Assembly: GCF_030864005.1 (NCBI RefSeq)
Contig: NZ_CP132976.1
Coordinates: forward strand, 5,332,001 to 5,396,000
Direction of reading: 5' to 3'
DNA length: 64,000 bases
Source: Achromobacter seleniivolatilans
GTDB lineage: Bacteria; Pseudomonadota; Gammaproteobacteria; Burkholderiales; Burkholderiaceae_B
The stretch's first letter is position 1. Each line of letters begins with the position of its first letter. Under the pieces are notes generated by a model. That model saw only the letters and a list, made by a program, of their open reading frames with translations, was not told the DNA's origin and made no database searches. A program made the position numbers and the translations under genes. This document shows, piece by piece, positions 53,072 to 62,978 of this stretch.

Positions 53072-53087
53072 ATTACAAATTTGTAAT
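53072..53087. promoter_or_regulatory. Perfect palindrome, predicted CzcR operator, in the czcR/czcC divergent region
   Basis: ATTACAAATTTGTAAT is a perfect 16-base inverted repeat in the 369-bp region between czcR and czcC. Similar sites lie upstream of czcP (45828-45843) and the orphan regulator (50669-50684). A further AATTTGTCATC half-site-like stretch follows at 53104-53114. Confidence 0.75.
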
Positions 53088-53247
53088 GCACAGAAACCTT
53101 ACCAATTTGTCATCTTGGGGTCCGGATTCTGACGAAGGCGCTTGGATACAGTACGGGCGGTCATGCGTCCGGATCGATCTTACAGGGATCTAAGGTGGGG
53201 TTGGATCGAGCCAAGGACCAACATCCCTCAGATTTCACCAAGGTTGA

Positions 53248-54507
53248 ATGATGCGCTTTAAGCCAATTCCACTGCTACTGATGGCCGTCGCGCTGTGCGG
53301 CCAGCAGGTATGGGCACAGACTACGCCACAACAATACAACAAGGAAGACGTACGTTCTCCGTCCGGAAGCATCCTCACGTTGCCAGAGGCGATGGATGCA
53401 GCGCTCAATTTGAACCCCCTGCTATCGGCAGCGAAGAACAATTTCGGGGCGTCGAAGGGCTTAGTGGATCAGGCGGGCCGTCTTCCGAACCCGTCGCTAG
53501 ATGTCAGCGTCGATGATCATCAGCGCGCGACACGCACCACCACCACGATGCTCAGCATGCCGATCGAATTGGGCGGAAAGAGAGGCGCGCGTGTAGAGGC
53601 TGCTCAATTGAGCAGCAAATTGGCCGGATTAGATTATGACGTCGCGAATGCCGAGATTAAGGCATCCGTGGCATCCCGGTTTTATGCGGTCGCGATCGCT
53701 CAGGAAACACTACGCGTAAGCAGAGATATGGCTGATGTCGCAAAGAGTGCGCTTCGTCTTGCCCAGAAGCGAGTTGAGTCTGGAAAAGCACCTCCATTAG
53801 AACGAAACCGGGCCGAAGTCGAACTAACAAAAGCAGAGATCGAGGTGAGACAGGCGGAAAACGACCTTAGCGTTGCACGCAGAGAATTATCTTTGCTATG
53901 GGGAGAACCGATTCCGAAATTCGAACTGGTGCGCGCGAATATTGAAGATCTCCCTCCCCGTCGAGCCCTCGACGATTTGCGCTCCGCGTTGTTGAACTCC
54001 CCGAGGTTGGCGGCCGGACGCCTTGCTATGGAAGTCAGCAGGGCAGAACTGAACGTCGAAAAGAGTAAGCGTTATCCCGACATCACATTGAGCGGAGGTG
54101 TCGCGCGCGACAACGAGGCGGGACGTAACAAGGCGCAGTTCGGCGTTTCGTTGCCTTTGCCAATTTTTGATAGGAATCAAGGCAACGTTTACTCCGCCAC
54201 CATGCAGACATATAAGGCGCAAGACATCTATCGAGAGCTGGAGGCGCGGTTGAGCGCTGATCTGGTGATGGCGGCCTCTACTTATGACCTTGCGATTGCT
54301 TCTGCCACGGATTATCGCCAGTCCGTCATCCCAACTTCGCAAAAGGCTTATGAGGGTGCCCGTAAGGGTTTTGAGGCCGGAAAAGTCGGATATTTGGAAG
54401 TTCTGGACGCTCAGCGGACTTTGTCGCAAGGGAATATTTCCTACCTAACGACTTTGTCGCGAGCGGCTTTGTCGCGAGCGGAAATTGAGCGAATTCTTGG
54501 CCAATAA
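53248..54507 (+). CDS. czcC: CzcC-family outer-membrane efflux protein
   Basis: CzcC is the TolC-like outer-membrane channel of the CzcCBA tripartite pump. The 419-residue protein has a signal peptide (FKPIPLLLMAVALCGQQVWA), long helical stretches with repeated AGRLPNPSLDVS and AELNVEKSKRYPDITLSGG blocks (the two OEP repeats), and no lipobox. It is the first gene of the rightward czcCBA operon. Confidence 0.92.
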   Translation: MMRFKPIPLLLMAVALCGQQVWAQTTPQQYNKEDVRSPSGSILTLPEAMDAALNLNPLLSAAKNNFGASKGLVDQAGRLPNPSLDVSVDDHQRATRTTTTMLSMPIELGGKRGARVEAAQLSSKLAGLDYDVANAEIKASVASRFYAVAIAQETLRVSRDMADVAKSALRLAQKRVESGKAPPLERNRAEVELTKAEIEVRQAENDLSVARRELSLLWGEPIPKFELVRANIEDLPPRRALDDLRSALLNSPRLAAGRLAMEVSRAELNVEKSKRYPDITLSGGVARDNEAGRNKAQFGVSLPLPIFDRNQGNVYSATMQTYKAQDIYRELEARLSADLVMAASTYDLAIASATDYRQSVIPTSQKAYEGARKGFEAGKVGYLEVLDAQRTLSQGNISYLTTLSRAALSRAEIERILGQ

Positions 54508-54513
54508 ATAGAG

Positions 54514-55992
54514 ATGAATATGACTCCGTACTTTACGTTATTTCGGCGTCGTGCCGTAATCGCCGTCGCGTTATCACTCCAATTTCTAGTTCCAACCTCG
54601 GGACACGCGGGTCCTTCAGACCATGACCGCGGAGGTCATACCGAAGCGCCGCCGGGACCGAACGGAGGTGAGGTCACGAAGGACGGAAATGACACGATTG
54701 AGGTGGGTCTAGTCGAGGAGGGAGCGTCAGCTCGTCTAAAGGTTTGGGCAGCAACAGGGGGTAAGCCAGTAATGCCTGCCGACTTGAAGGCAACTGCAAC
54801 TCTGAAAAGGCCAAACGAAGAGGAGGTCGTCCTCACGCTAAAGCCATCGTCGGCCGGCCTGGTCAGCGATCAAGTTATTCCCGAGCCACATTTCTTTGAA
54901 GTAGACATCAGCGTTTCATTGCCAGGGCGAGACGGCCCTTTGCGTGCTGAGTTGCACAAGGAGGAGGGGTTGCTGGCGCTCACGCCCGAGCAAGTTTCTT
55001 CTGCTGGGATTGTGACAAGCAAAGCGAAGGCTGAGAGCCTTGAATCGAGCACGCGATTCCCGGGTGAAATTCGATTTAACGCTGATCGCACAGCACATGT
55101 CGTACCAAAGGCTACTGGAACAGTTCAACAGGTCTCAGCGGATCTGGGGCAAGAGGTGAAAAAAGGGCAACTGTTGGCCGTCATCTCTAGTGCTTCGCTT
55201 TCCGAGCTTAGGAGTGAGTGGCTTGCTGCCACGAAGCGTAGAAGCTTGGCTGCGACGACGCACGCTAGAGAACTGAAGTTATGGCGCGAACAAGTATCGG
55301 CTCAACAGGACTACCAGCAGGCACAGACTGCACTTCAAGAGGCTGACATTGCTGTCCAAAACGCGCTTCAAAAACTGCGCGCTGTTGGGGCGGAGCCTTC
55401 GGCTAAAGACTTGAGTCTCCTCGAAATTCGCGCGCCGTTCGACGGCGTCGTGGTGGAGAAGCACATCGCTTTGGGCGAGGCCTTAACTGACGCGTCGAAC
55501 ATCTTCACGATATCTGATCTGAGCACAGTCTGGGCGGAGTTTGTAATAGCACCTAAAGATTTGCAGACTGTGCGAGTAGGTGAGGATGCGAAGGTCACGT
55601 CCACGGCCTTTGCCGAGGAAGCTTCCGGAAATGTGTCTTATATAGGCGCCTTGCTTGGTCAGCAAACGCGCACCGCCACGGCCCGGGTGACGCTGAAGAA
55701 TCCAGAAATGGCTTGGCGACCAGGTCTCTTTGTGTCTGTAAACGTGGTGGTTGAACGCAACGAGGTAGGCGTTGCAGTGGAAAGCGATGCTATTCAGGAC
55801 GTCAATGGACATCCGACCGTCTTTGTTGAGGTGCCTGGTGGATTCCTGCCGCAGCCGGTCAAGTTGGGAGCGACGACCGAGAAGAGTTCCGAAGTTGTGT
55901 CCGGGCTAAGGGCCGGGACGCGGTATGTCAGTTCCAATGCTTTCGTGCTGAAGTCCGAATTGGGCAAGGCAACGGCTGATCACGCGCATTGA
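54514..55992 (+). CDS. czcB: CzcB-family membrane fusion protein
   Basis: CzcB is the periplasmic adaptor of CzcCBA. The 492-residue protein has a signal peptide followed by a His-containing segment (GPSDHDRGGHTEAPPGPNGG), an N-terminal extension domain typical of heavy-metal RND adaptors, a lipoyl/hairpin core (VVPKATGTVQQVSADLGQ, APFDGVVVEKHIALGEAL) and a C-terminal His pair (ADHAH). It lies six bases after czcC. Confidence 0.92.
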   Translation: MNMTPYFTLFRRRAVIAVALSLQFLVPTSGHAGPSDHDRGGHTEAPPGPNGGEVTKDGNDTIEVGLVEEGASARLKVWAATGGKPVMPADLKATATLKRPNEEEVVLTLKPSSAGLVSDQVIPEPHFFEVDISVSLPGRDGPLRAELHKEEGLLALTPEQVSSAGIVTSKAKAESLESSTRFPGEIRFNADRTAHVVPKATGTVQQVSADLGQEVKKGQLLAVISSASLSELRSEWLAATKRRSLAATTHARELKLWREQVSAQQDYQQAQTALQEADIAVQNALQKLRAVGAEPSAKDLSLLEIRAPFDGVVVEKHIALGEALTDASNIFTISDLSTVWAEFVIAPKDLQTVRVGEDAKVTSTAFAEEASGNVSYIGALLGQQTRTATARVTLKNPEMAWRPGLFVSVNVVVERNEVGVAVESDAIQDVNGHPTVFVEVPGGFLPQPVKLGATTEKSSEVVSGLRAGTRYVSSNAFVLKSELGKATADHAH

Positions 55993-56005
55993 GTCGGAGC
56001 CCCAT

Positions 56006-59000
56006 ATGTTTGAACGCTTAATTCGCTTTGCCATCGAGCAACGCTGGCTCGTTCTCTTAATTTCTCTGGGAATGGCTGCCGTTGGGGTTTACAACTACTC
56101 GCGCTTGGCGATTGATGCTGTTCCGGATATCACCAACGTCCAGGTCCAGATCAACGCCAGCGCGCCAGGCTACTCCCCATTGGAGACCGAGCAGCGTGTA
56201 ACTTATCCCATCGAGACAGTCATGGCTGGCCTGCCCGGTCTGCAGCAGACGCGCTCGCTATCTCGCTATGGCCTCTCTCAAACGACCGTGATTTTTGACG
56301 ATGGAACGGACATCTATTTTGCCCGCCAGCTCGTAAATCAACGTTTGCAAGAGGCAAAGGAAAGTCTCCCGGAAGGTGTCATCCCGGTCATGGGTCCCAT
56401 ATCTACCGGTCTCGGAGAAATTTTCCTTTGGACTGTTGAAGCTACGCCTGAAGCGAAGAAGGACGACGGCTCGCCTTACACGTCCACAGATCTTCGGGAA
56501 ATTCAAGATTGGGTAATAAAACCCCAACTACGAAATGTTCGGGGGGTTACTGAGGTTAATTCAATCGGCGGGTATGCGAAGGAATATCAAGTCGCTCCGG
56601 ACATGGAGCGTTTGGCGTCGTATGGTCTTTCCTTGACGGACATCATCACTGCACTAGAGCGAAACAACGCCAATGTAGGTGCAGGATACATTGAAAGAAA
56701 AGGCGAGCAGTACCTGATTCGTGCACCCGGTCAGGTTAAATCGATAACTGATATAAAAGATATCGTTCTAAGTGCTGTGAACGGGCAAGCCATAAAGATC
56801 CGAGATGTCGCTGACGTGGCTATAGGCAAAGAGCTTCGCACGGGTGCCGCTACTGACAATGGCAAGGAGGTCGTGCTCGGTACTGTCTTTATGCTTATTG
56901 GTGAAAACAGTCGGGCAGTCTCACAATCAGTTTCGCAAAAACTCGCTGAAATCAACAAGACGCTGCCAAAGGGGGTAGAGGCGATCACCGTCTATGACCG
57001 CACCAACCTTGTAGACAAAGCGATCGCCACAGTGAAGAAGAATTTGCTGGAAGGTGCGATCTTGGTGATCGTGATCCTTTTCGTTTTCCTCGGGAATATT
57101 CGCGCGGCGATCATTACGGCGATGGTGATTCCTCTATCCATGTTGTTCACTTTCACAGGCATGGTGACTTACAAAGTGAGCGCCAACCTGATGAGTCTCG
57201 GTGCTTTGGATTTCGGGATTATCGTCGACGGCGCTGTGGTGATTGTTGAGAACTGCGTGAGACGATTGAGTCATGCGCAGCAACATCACGGGCGCCCACT
57301 GACGCGCTCTGAACGCTTCCACGAGGTATTCGCCGCAGCGCGAGAAGCCCGACGTCCGCTTCTGTACGGACAACTGATCATCATGGTGGTCTACCTACCG
57401 ATTTTTGCGCTTAATGGCGTTGAAGGTCGTATGTTCCACCCGATGGCGCTTACCGTTGTCATGGCCCTTCTCGGCGCGATGATATTGTCCGTGACATTCG
57501 TACCTGCGGCGGTGGCGATGTTCATCGGAAGCAAGGTATCGGAGAAAGAAATTCGGGTGATGTCTTGGGCCCGTAAGCGCTACGAACCGTTGCTCGATCT
57601 GGCGCTTCGCCGCACGCCTATGATGCTCGCTGGTGCTCTGGGATTCGTGCTTGTGTGCGGTGTCATCGCATCGCGGTTGGGCAGTGAATTTATCCCGAAC
57701 CTCAACGAGGGAGACATGGCAATTCAGGCATTGCGCATTCCCGGGACGAGTCTGACGCAATCGGTCGCAATGCAGATTCAGATCGAGAACAGGTTGAAGG
57801 AAAAATTCCCGGAAATTGAACGCGTATTTGCTCGAACGGGGACTGCAGAAATTGCTTCCGACGCGATGCCTCCGAATATCTCGGATGGGTACATCATGCT
57901 AAAGCCAGAGAAGGATTGGCCAAGTCCGAAAAAATCCCATGCAGAGCTACGAGAAGCGATACAGCAAGAGGCGCAAACCATCCCGGGCAACAACTACGAA
58001 TTCTCGCAGCCGATTCAACTCCGCTTTAATGAACTGATCTCGGGCGTTCGCAGTGACGTCGCAGTGAAGATCTTTGGCGATGACAACGATGTGTTGAATA
58101 GCACCGCAAGCGAGGTGGCGGAAGTTCTTCAAAAGATCCCTGGAGCCTCTGAAGTCAAGGTGGAGCAGACCACTGGGCTCCCGATGCTGACAGTGTCGAT
58201 TGATCGTGCCAAAGCGGCACGCTACGGTCTGAGTCTCTCGGACGTCCAGGACGTTCTTACGATCGCTGCAGGCGGTCGCGAGGCGGGAACCTTCTTCCAA
58301 GGCGACCGCAGGTTCGAGATCGTCGTGCGGCTGCCTGAGAAGGTACGAGAGAACATCACCTCACTTAAGAATTTGCCTATCGCTCTTCCGAAGGAAGACG
58401 GCCAGGTTCAGACGGCCTACATACCGTTGTCTGAAGTAGCGACGTTCGATTTGGCGCCAGGCCCCAACCAAGTTTCTCGCGAAGACGGCAAGCGTAGGAT
58501 CGTTGTCAGTGCCAACGTGCGAGGCAGAGATCTTGGCTCATTTGTGGGGGAGGCGGAAACAGCGATAGCTGAGAAGATCAAAGTTCCGACAGGATATTGG
58601 ACGGCATGGGGTGGCACTTTCGAGCAACTTGAATCGGCCTCAAAGCGTTTGCAGATTGTGGTGCCCGTTGCGCTGCTTCTGGTATTCGTGCTGTTGTTCG
58701 CGATGTTCGGAAACGTCAAAGATGGCCTACTGGTATTTACCGGCATCCCCTTCGCGTTGACGGGCGGAATCTTGGCGTTGTGGCTGCGAGGGATACCCTT
58801 GTCGATTACGGCGGCGGTGGGATTCATTGCCCTATGTGGTGTTGCTGTGCTCAATGGCCTGGTGTTGCTGTCCTTTATTCGATCGCTTAGGGAAGAAGGC
58901 AGGCCACTCGACGTCGCAGTGAGAGAAGGAGCCTTGACACGACTGCGGCCGGTCTTGATGACCGCGTTGGTCGCTTCTTTAGGGTTCGTGCCAATGGCTA

Positions 59001-59164
59001 TTGCAACAGGGACTGGTGCGGAGGTTCAGAGACCGTTGGCCACAGTCGTTATCGGCGGCATCGTCTCCTCGACGTTCCTGACACTCCTGGTGCTTCCAGC
59101 GCTCTATCGCCTTGTTCACAGAAAAGACCCTGAGGAACTTGAGCTTTCTGATGGGAAGGTTTGA
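56006..59164 (+). CDS. czcA: CzcA-family heavy-metal RND efflux transporter
   Basis: CzcA is the proton-driven inner-membrane pump for Co, Zn and Cd. The 1052-residue protein has the HME-RND start (RFAIEQRWLVLLI), and the diagnostic membrane motif DFGIIVDGAVVIVE with Asp402, Asp408 and Glu415 at the same numbers as in C. metallidurans CzcA. These carboxylates carry protons. The pattern marks the divalent (HME1-like) group. It lies 13 bases after czcB. Confidence 0.95.
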   Translation: MFERLIRFAIEQRWLVLLISLGMAAVGVYNYSRLAIDAVPDITNVQVQINASAPGYSPLETEQRVTYPIETVMAGLPGLQQTRSLSRYGLSQTTVIFDDGTDIYFARQLVNQRLQEAKESLPEGVIPVMGPISTGLGEIFLWTVEATPEAKKDDGSPYTSTDLREIQDWVIKPQLRNVRGVTEVNSIGGYAKEYQVAPDMERLASYGLSLTDIITALERNNANVGAGYIERKGEQYLIRAPGQVKSITDIKDIVLSAVNGQAIKIRDVADVAIGKELRTGAATDNGKEVVLGTVFMLIGENSRAVSQSVSQKLAEINKTLPKGVEAITVYDRTNLVDKAIATVKKNLLEGAILVIVILFVFLGNIRAAIITAMVIPLSMLFTFTGMVTYKVSANLMSLGALDFGIIVDGAVVIVENCVRRLSHAQQHHGRPLTRSERFHEVFAAAREARRPLLYGQLIIMVVYLPIFALNGVEGRMFHPMALTVVMALLGAMILSVTFVPAAVAMFIGSKVSEKEIRVMSWARKRYEPLLDLALRRTPMMLAGALGFVLVCGVIASRLGSEFIPNLNEGDMAIQALRIPGTSLTQSVAMQIQIENRLKEKFPEIERVFARTGTAEIASDAMPPNISDGYIMLKPEKDWPSPKKSHAELREAIQQEAQTIPGNNYEFSQPIQLRFNELISGVRSDVAVKIFGDDNDVLNSTASEVAEVLQKIPGASEVKVEQTTGLPMLTVSIDRAKAARYGLSLSDVQDVLTIAAGGREAGTFFQGDRRFEIVVRLPEKVRENITSLKNLPIALPKEDGQVQTAYIPLSEVATFDLAPGPNQVSREDGKRRIVVSANVRGRDLGSFVGEAETAIAEKIKVPTGYWTAWGGTFEQLESASKRLQIVVPVALLLVFVLLFAMFGNVKDGLLVFTGIPFALTGGILALWLRGIPLSITAAVGFIALCGVAVLNGLVLLSFIRSLREEGRPLDVAVREGALTRLRPVLMTALVASLGFVPMAIATGTGAEVQRPLATVVIGGIVSSTFLTLLVLPALYRLVHRKDPEELELSDGKV

Positions 59165-59287
59165 ATCATAAACAGCTTGGAGGGGCCTAGGCTTCTCCAA
59201 GCTTGCGGAAATGTAATTCCGACGTTTGATGATTGTCGGTCCGCCCTGCGTAGATTGGCAATCTCCGATACTCAGTGTTCTTATCCC

Positions 59288-60322
59288 ATGGTTACGTTGC
59301 CGTCGAATCCTTCTAGGCCTTTCGTCGAGGCGGAGCAAGAGATTCAGCTCTCTATTGTCATCCCGTTCTTGAACGAACAAGATGTTTTGCCAATCTGCTA
59401 TGCAAAGCTTGAGGTGATTCTGAGGAAGCTCGCCCTTCCCTATGAAATCGTTTTCGTTGATGACGGAAGTTCGGATGAAAGCGTGCCCATACTTGCGGCG
59501 GTCATGCGTCGAAATCCCGGAGTTCGCGTAGTGCGACTGAGCCGGAATTTTGGTAAGGAAGCGGCCATGAGTGCGGGCCTGGCGCACACTCGGGGTGCTT
59601 CGGTGATTGTGTTGGACGCTGACCTGCAGGATCCTCCAGAGTTGATTCCCGAGATGGTCAAGGCTTGGCGTGAAGGGTTCGATGTGGTTTCGATGCGCAG
59701 ACGAAAGCGTGAGGGTGAAGGGATAGCAAAGCGGCTCTCCGCGTATGCTTTTTATCGCATTCTCAGCCGTCTAAGTCGGTCTCGCATCCCTGCTGACACA
59801 GGAGATTTTCGGCTAATGAGCCGTCGAACGGTGAATGCGCTACTCCAATTGCCCGAGCGATGCCGCTACATGAAGGGCATGTATGCCTGGATTGGCTTTC
59901 CGACCAAAGTTATAGATTATGACCGCTCGATCCGAGCCGCAGGAAAGACCAAGTGGAACTATCTCGCATTGTTTGGACTCGCGCTTGAGGGTATTACCTC
60001 CTTTTCGACGGCCCCCTTGAGATGGGCCACCGGTGTTGGAGCCTTTGTTGCATTGGCGGGCGGCTCGTTCGGCCTTTGGATAATTTTCAAGACTATTGTG
60101 TTCGGTCATGACGTGCCAGGCTACCCGTCACTGGTAGCCATGATTACGCTGCTAAGCGGAATTCAACTTTTGACAATCGGCCTGTTAGGCGAGTACGTCG
60201 GAAAAGGGTATATGGAGACGAAGCAGCGGCCAATCTACATAGTGCGCGATGTGCTTGATCCGATGACCGTAACTGCTCTCCAATTCGCTGAGGTCAAGAC
60301 GGAAAATGCAGTTAAAGGCTAA
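59288..60322 (+). CDS. GT2-family glycosyltransferase (ArnC/GtrB-like)
   Basis: The 344-residue enzyme has the GT-A fold signature (LSIVIPFLNEQDVLPICY, EIVFVDDGSSDES) and the catalytic DADLQDPPE block, followed by two C-terminal membrane segments. Such enzymes transfer a sugar to undecaprenyl phosphate for later use by a GT39/ArnT-type protein. The ATG at 59288 is chosen because earlier starts give an unrelated leader. The next gene (ArnT-like) overlaps its end by 17 bases. Confidence 0.87.
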   Translation: MVTLPSNPSRPFVEAEQEIQLSIVIPFLNEQDVLPICYAKLEVILRKLALPYEIVFVDDGSSDESVPILAAVMRRNPGVRVVRLSRNFGKEAAMSAGLAHTRGASVIVLDADLQDPPELIPEMVKAWREGFDVVSMRRRKREGEGIAKRLSAYAFYRILSRLSRSRIPADTGDFRLMSRRTVNALLQLPERCRYMKGMYAWIGFPTKVIDYDRSIRAAGKTKWNYLALFGLALEGITSFSTAPLRWATGVGAFVALAGGSFGLWIIFKTIVFGHDVPGYPSLVAMITLLSGIQLLTIGLLGEYVGKGYMETKQRPIYIVRDVLDPMTVTALQFAEVKTENAVKG

Positions 60323-61751
60323 ATGGTTTTTCTTGGGCCTGGCTGCAATTGCGCTCGCTCGCCTCTTTTCAATGGTGGTGATGCCTCTAATCGACACTTC
60401 GGAACCAAGATACGCAGAGATTGCACGTTTGATGGCGAGTTCAGGCGATTGGATAACTCCTTGGTTTGAACCAGACGTTCCGTTCTGGGGGAAACCTCCC
60501 CTATCGTTCTGGAGTCAAGCGCTCGGAATACGGATCTTTGGTGAATCGGAAGTTGCTGTTCGAATCCCTTCATTTTTTACGATGGCAGGTCTGGCAGCAA
60601 TCCTGTACCACGCGACTGACATCCTCGTCGGCCGAGCTTCCGCTCGATGGGCTACGTTGGTTCTCTCTTCTATGCTTCTGCCTCTTGCCGCAGCGGGCGC
60701 GGTTCTGACGGATTCTTTTTTTGCGCTAGGGGTCACCTATGCAATGTTGGCGTTCATAGTCGCGCCGACGAGGCCTACGTTGTTCTGGCGATACGGCTTC
60801 TTCGTGGGTTTGGCCATTGGGTTGTTGTCTAAGGGGCCTCTCACTCTTGTTCTTATGGGTATCTCCATTGGTCCATGGCTTGTGATCCGCCGAGAACGTT
60901 TGCTCTATCTGACCGCTCTCCCTTGGTTCAAGGGAACGTTGGTGACACTTGCTTTGGCGGGTCCATGGTACGTCTTCGCAGAGATAAAGACCCCTGGATT
61001 CCTTCAGTACTTCTTGATGGGTGAGCACGTTCTGCGCTTTATAGATGCTGGCTGGAAGGGTGATCTGTATGGCACCGCCCATGAAAGGCCGCTCGGCAGC
61101 ATCTGGGGCGATTGGTTACTGGCATCGTTCCCGTGGGGCTGGGTTGGAGTGTTGCTTACGGGCTGGGTGATCGTCCGGCGATCGCGCCGGGAAAGAGCAC
61201 TTCAGGTTTGGCGATTGCCGCTTGTCAGCTATCTGGCTATGTGGACTCTTGCCGCTCCCGTGTTTTTCACGTTCTCTGGAAACATACTTTGGACCTATGT
61301 GCTGCCGAGCTTGCCAGCGTTCGCATTGCTTTTCTCGATTTTTTCCAAGGAGTTTGTCGTTTTCGGAAGAGCCTCACGCTTATCACGAGCCCTGATTGGT
61401 GCAGGGGCGTTAGTGCCGGCCGCGGCGATCATTATCGGTATCACTTCGTTGAGTGCACCGAGGAAGTTCAAGACGGAAAAGCAACTAGTAGCCGCGGCCA
61501 CAACGCAGATGGACGAAGGTCAAACGCTTTACTTTCTGCATAGTCGCCCCTTCTCTGCCCGTTTCTATTCAGGGGGGAGGGCAGAACTCATCGAGATTGA
61601 CCGGCTTGAGCAGCTTATTTCGGAGAAGGGCGAGAACGTCTTGGTAGCAGTCCCGCAGGGGAAAGAATCCTTACTCAGCGGAAATGTTAGATCCAGGCTT
61701 ACTTCAATTTATAAAAGTCGCCGCTACACGCTCTACAAAGTAAGGAGCTAA
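60306..61751 (+). CDS. ArnT/GT39-family lipid-linked glycosyltransferase
   Basis: ArnT-type enzymes move a sugar from undecaprenyl phosphate to lipid A or another envelope acceptor. The 481-residue protein has about eleven membrane segments and the family motif DTSEPRYAEIARLMASSGDW with WITPWFEPDVPFWGKPPLSFW. It is coupled to the GT2 gene. In other species this pathway gives polymyxin resistance; metal-triggered use is inferred from the czc context. Confidence 0.87.
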   Translation: MQLKAKWFFLGLAAIALARLFSMVVMPLIDTSEPRYAEIARLMASSGDWITPWFEPDVPFWGKPPLSFWSQALGIRIFGESEVAVRIPSFFTMAGLAAILYHATDILVGRASARWATLVLSSMLLPLAAAGAVLTDSFFALGVTYAMLAFIVAPTRPTLFWRYGFFVGLAIGLLSKGPLTLVLMGISIGPWLVIRRERLLYLTALPWFKGTLVTLALAGPWYVFAEIKTPGFLQYFLMGEHVLRFIDAGWKGDLYGTAHERPLGSIWGDWLLASFPWGWVGVLLTGWVIVRRSRRERALQVWRLPLVSYLAMWTLAAPVFFTFSGNILWTYVLPSLPAFALLFSIFSKEFVVFGRASRLSRALIGAGALVPAAAIIIGITSLSAPRKFKTEKQLVAAATTQMDEGQTLYFLHSRPFSARFYSGGRAELIEIDRLEQLISEKGENVLVAVPQGKESLLSGNVRSRLTSIYKSRRYTLYKVRS

Positions 61752-61835
61752 TGTAGTGCTCAATGCAAAGACATATCAACGACTGTTAGCCCTTTCGAGC
61801 GCAGGAAATCTGACTTCCCGCATGCGGCCTTCCAA

Positions 61836-62978
61836 ATGACGTCTCGTCTGAGAATCCTTCACGTTAGTTCGGCTATCGGCTTTGGCGGGGTTGAGCTGCG
61901 AATTTTGAACGAGTTGCTCGCTATGCGAGCGCGGGGGCATCTACTCCAGGTCATCTGCCCTGCAAAATCCGAGTTGGGCCGACGAGCCCAACATAGTGGC
62001 TTCACAACGCACCACGTCGAGATGACTGGCTGGATAGCATCTGCGTCTGCTCTGATGAAAATCCGGGCGGTGATGCGCGGTGGAGCCTTCGATGTTATCA
62101 ATACTCACTCTGTCGCAGACGATCTTCGCATTGGGCTTATCGCACGCTTGATGAAAAGGCGTCTGATCGTAAGGACGCAACACCGAGAAGGGCGGCAGAG
62201 AGTATTCAACGCCCTCGGCGTGACGAGTGATCACGTCATCACTGTTAGCGAGTGCCAACGGCAGCGCTTTCTACAGAGCGGGTTTTCGGCGCATCACGTG
62301 CAGGCCGTCCCCACTGGTCTTGATGTCCAGTGCCCGAATCAACAGCCGTCTGCCGTTCGCCATGCGCTCGGCATTCCAAGTGGCGCGATCGTTGTTGGAT
62401 GTTTGGCTGACGATCGAGATATGCAGGGGTTCAGAATTTTGCTGGAAGCAATGTGTCCGTTGATGGAATGCCATCAAGACGTACATTTGCTGCTGGCTGG
62501 GCTGGACGAGCTTCAGCAGTGCAATTTGACAAGACGCGCCTTCGACATCGGGTTGAAATCCCGAATTCATTTTGTAGATCGTCCCGTATACAGTGACAAG
62601 TTGCTTGGTGCTTTTGACATATATGCGGTAGCACCGGAGAGTTGTGTTGCTGGCTCCACATTCGTTGAAGCCTCCGCACATGGTGTACCTGTTGTAGGCA
62701 CTGCGGTGGGTTGTATACCGGAGGTCATTGAAAATGGCGTATCGGGATATGTTGTATTGCCCTCCGATAGATTGATTCTCCGATCCGTAATTGGCAAGCT
62801 GATCGAAGATGGTGAACTACGCAGGCGGTTTGGAATCGCTGGACGGCAGAAGTTCGAGCCTCATGGAAAATTCAGCTCGATAAGGATGGCGGAAGCTTTA
62901 GAGAGTCTGTATCTAGGCTGGTTGAGGGCTTCGCAGGCTGAGGAACAAGCGTGTGGAATTCACGCTCGGCATCGATAG
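61836..62978 (+). CDS. GT4-family glycosyltransferase
   Basis: The 380-residue enzyme has the GT-B fold: an N-terminal GGVELRILNELLAMRARGH block, NTHSVADDLRIGLIARL, and the C-terminal donor-binding motif EASAHGVPVVGTAVGCIPEV with ENGVSGYVVLPSD. It is the third of three envelope glycosyltransferase genes after czcCBA. Its last ~33 codons lie in copy B of the 385-bp repeat, where it is intact. Confidence 0.88.
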   Translation: MTSRLRILHVSSAIGFGGVELRILNELLAMRARGHLLQVICPAKSELGRRAQHSGFTTHHVEMTGWIASASALMKIRAVMRGGAFDVINTHSVADDLRIGLIARLMKRRLIVRTQHREGRQRVFNALGVTSDHVITVSECQRQRFLQSGFSAHHVQAVPTGLDVQCPNQQPSAVRHALGIPSGAIVVGCLADDRDMQGFRILLEAMCPLMECHQDVHLLLAGLDELQQCNLTRRAFDIGLKSRIHFVDRPVYSDKLLGAFDIYAVAPESCVAGSTFVEASAHGVPVVGTAVGCIPEVIENGVSGYVVLPSDRLILRSVIGKLIEDGELRRRFGIAGRQKFEPHGKFSSIRMAEALESLYLGWLRASQAEEQACGIHARHR

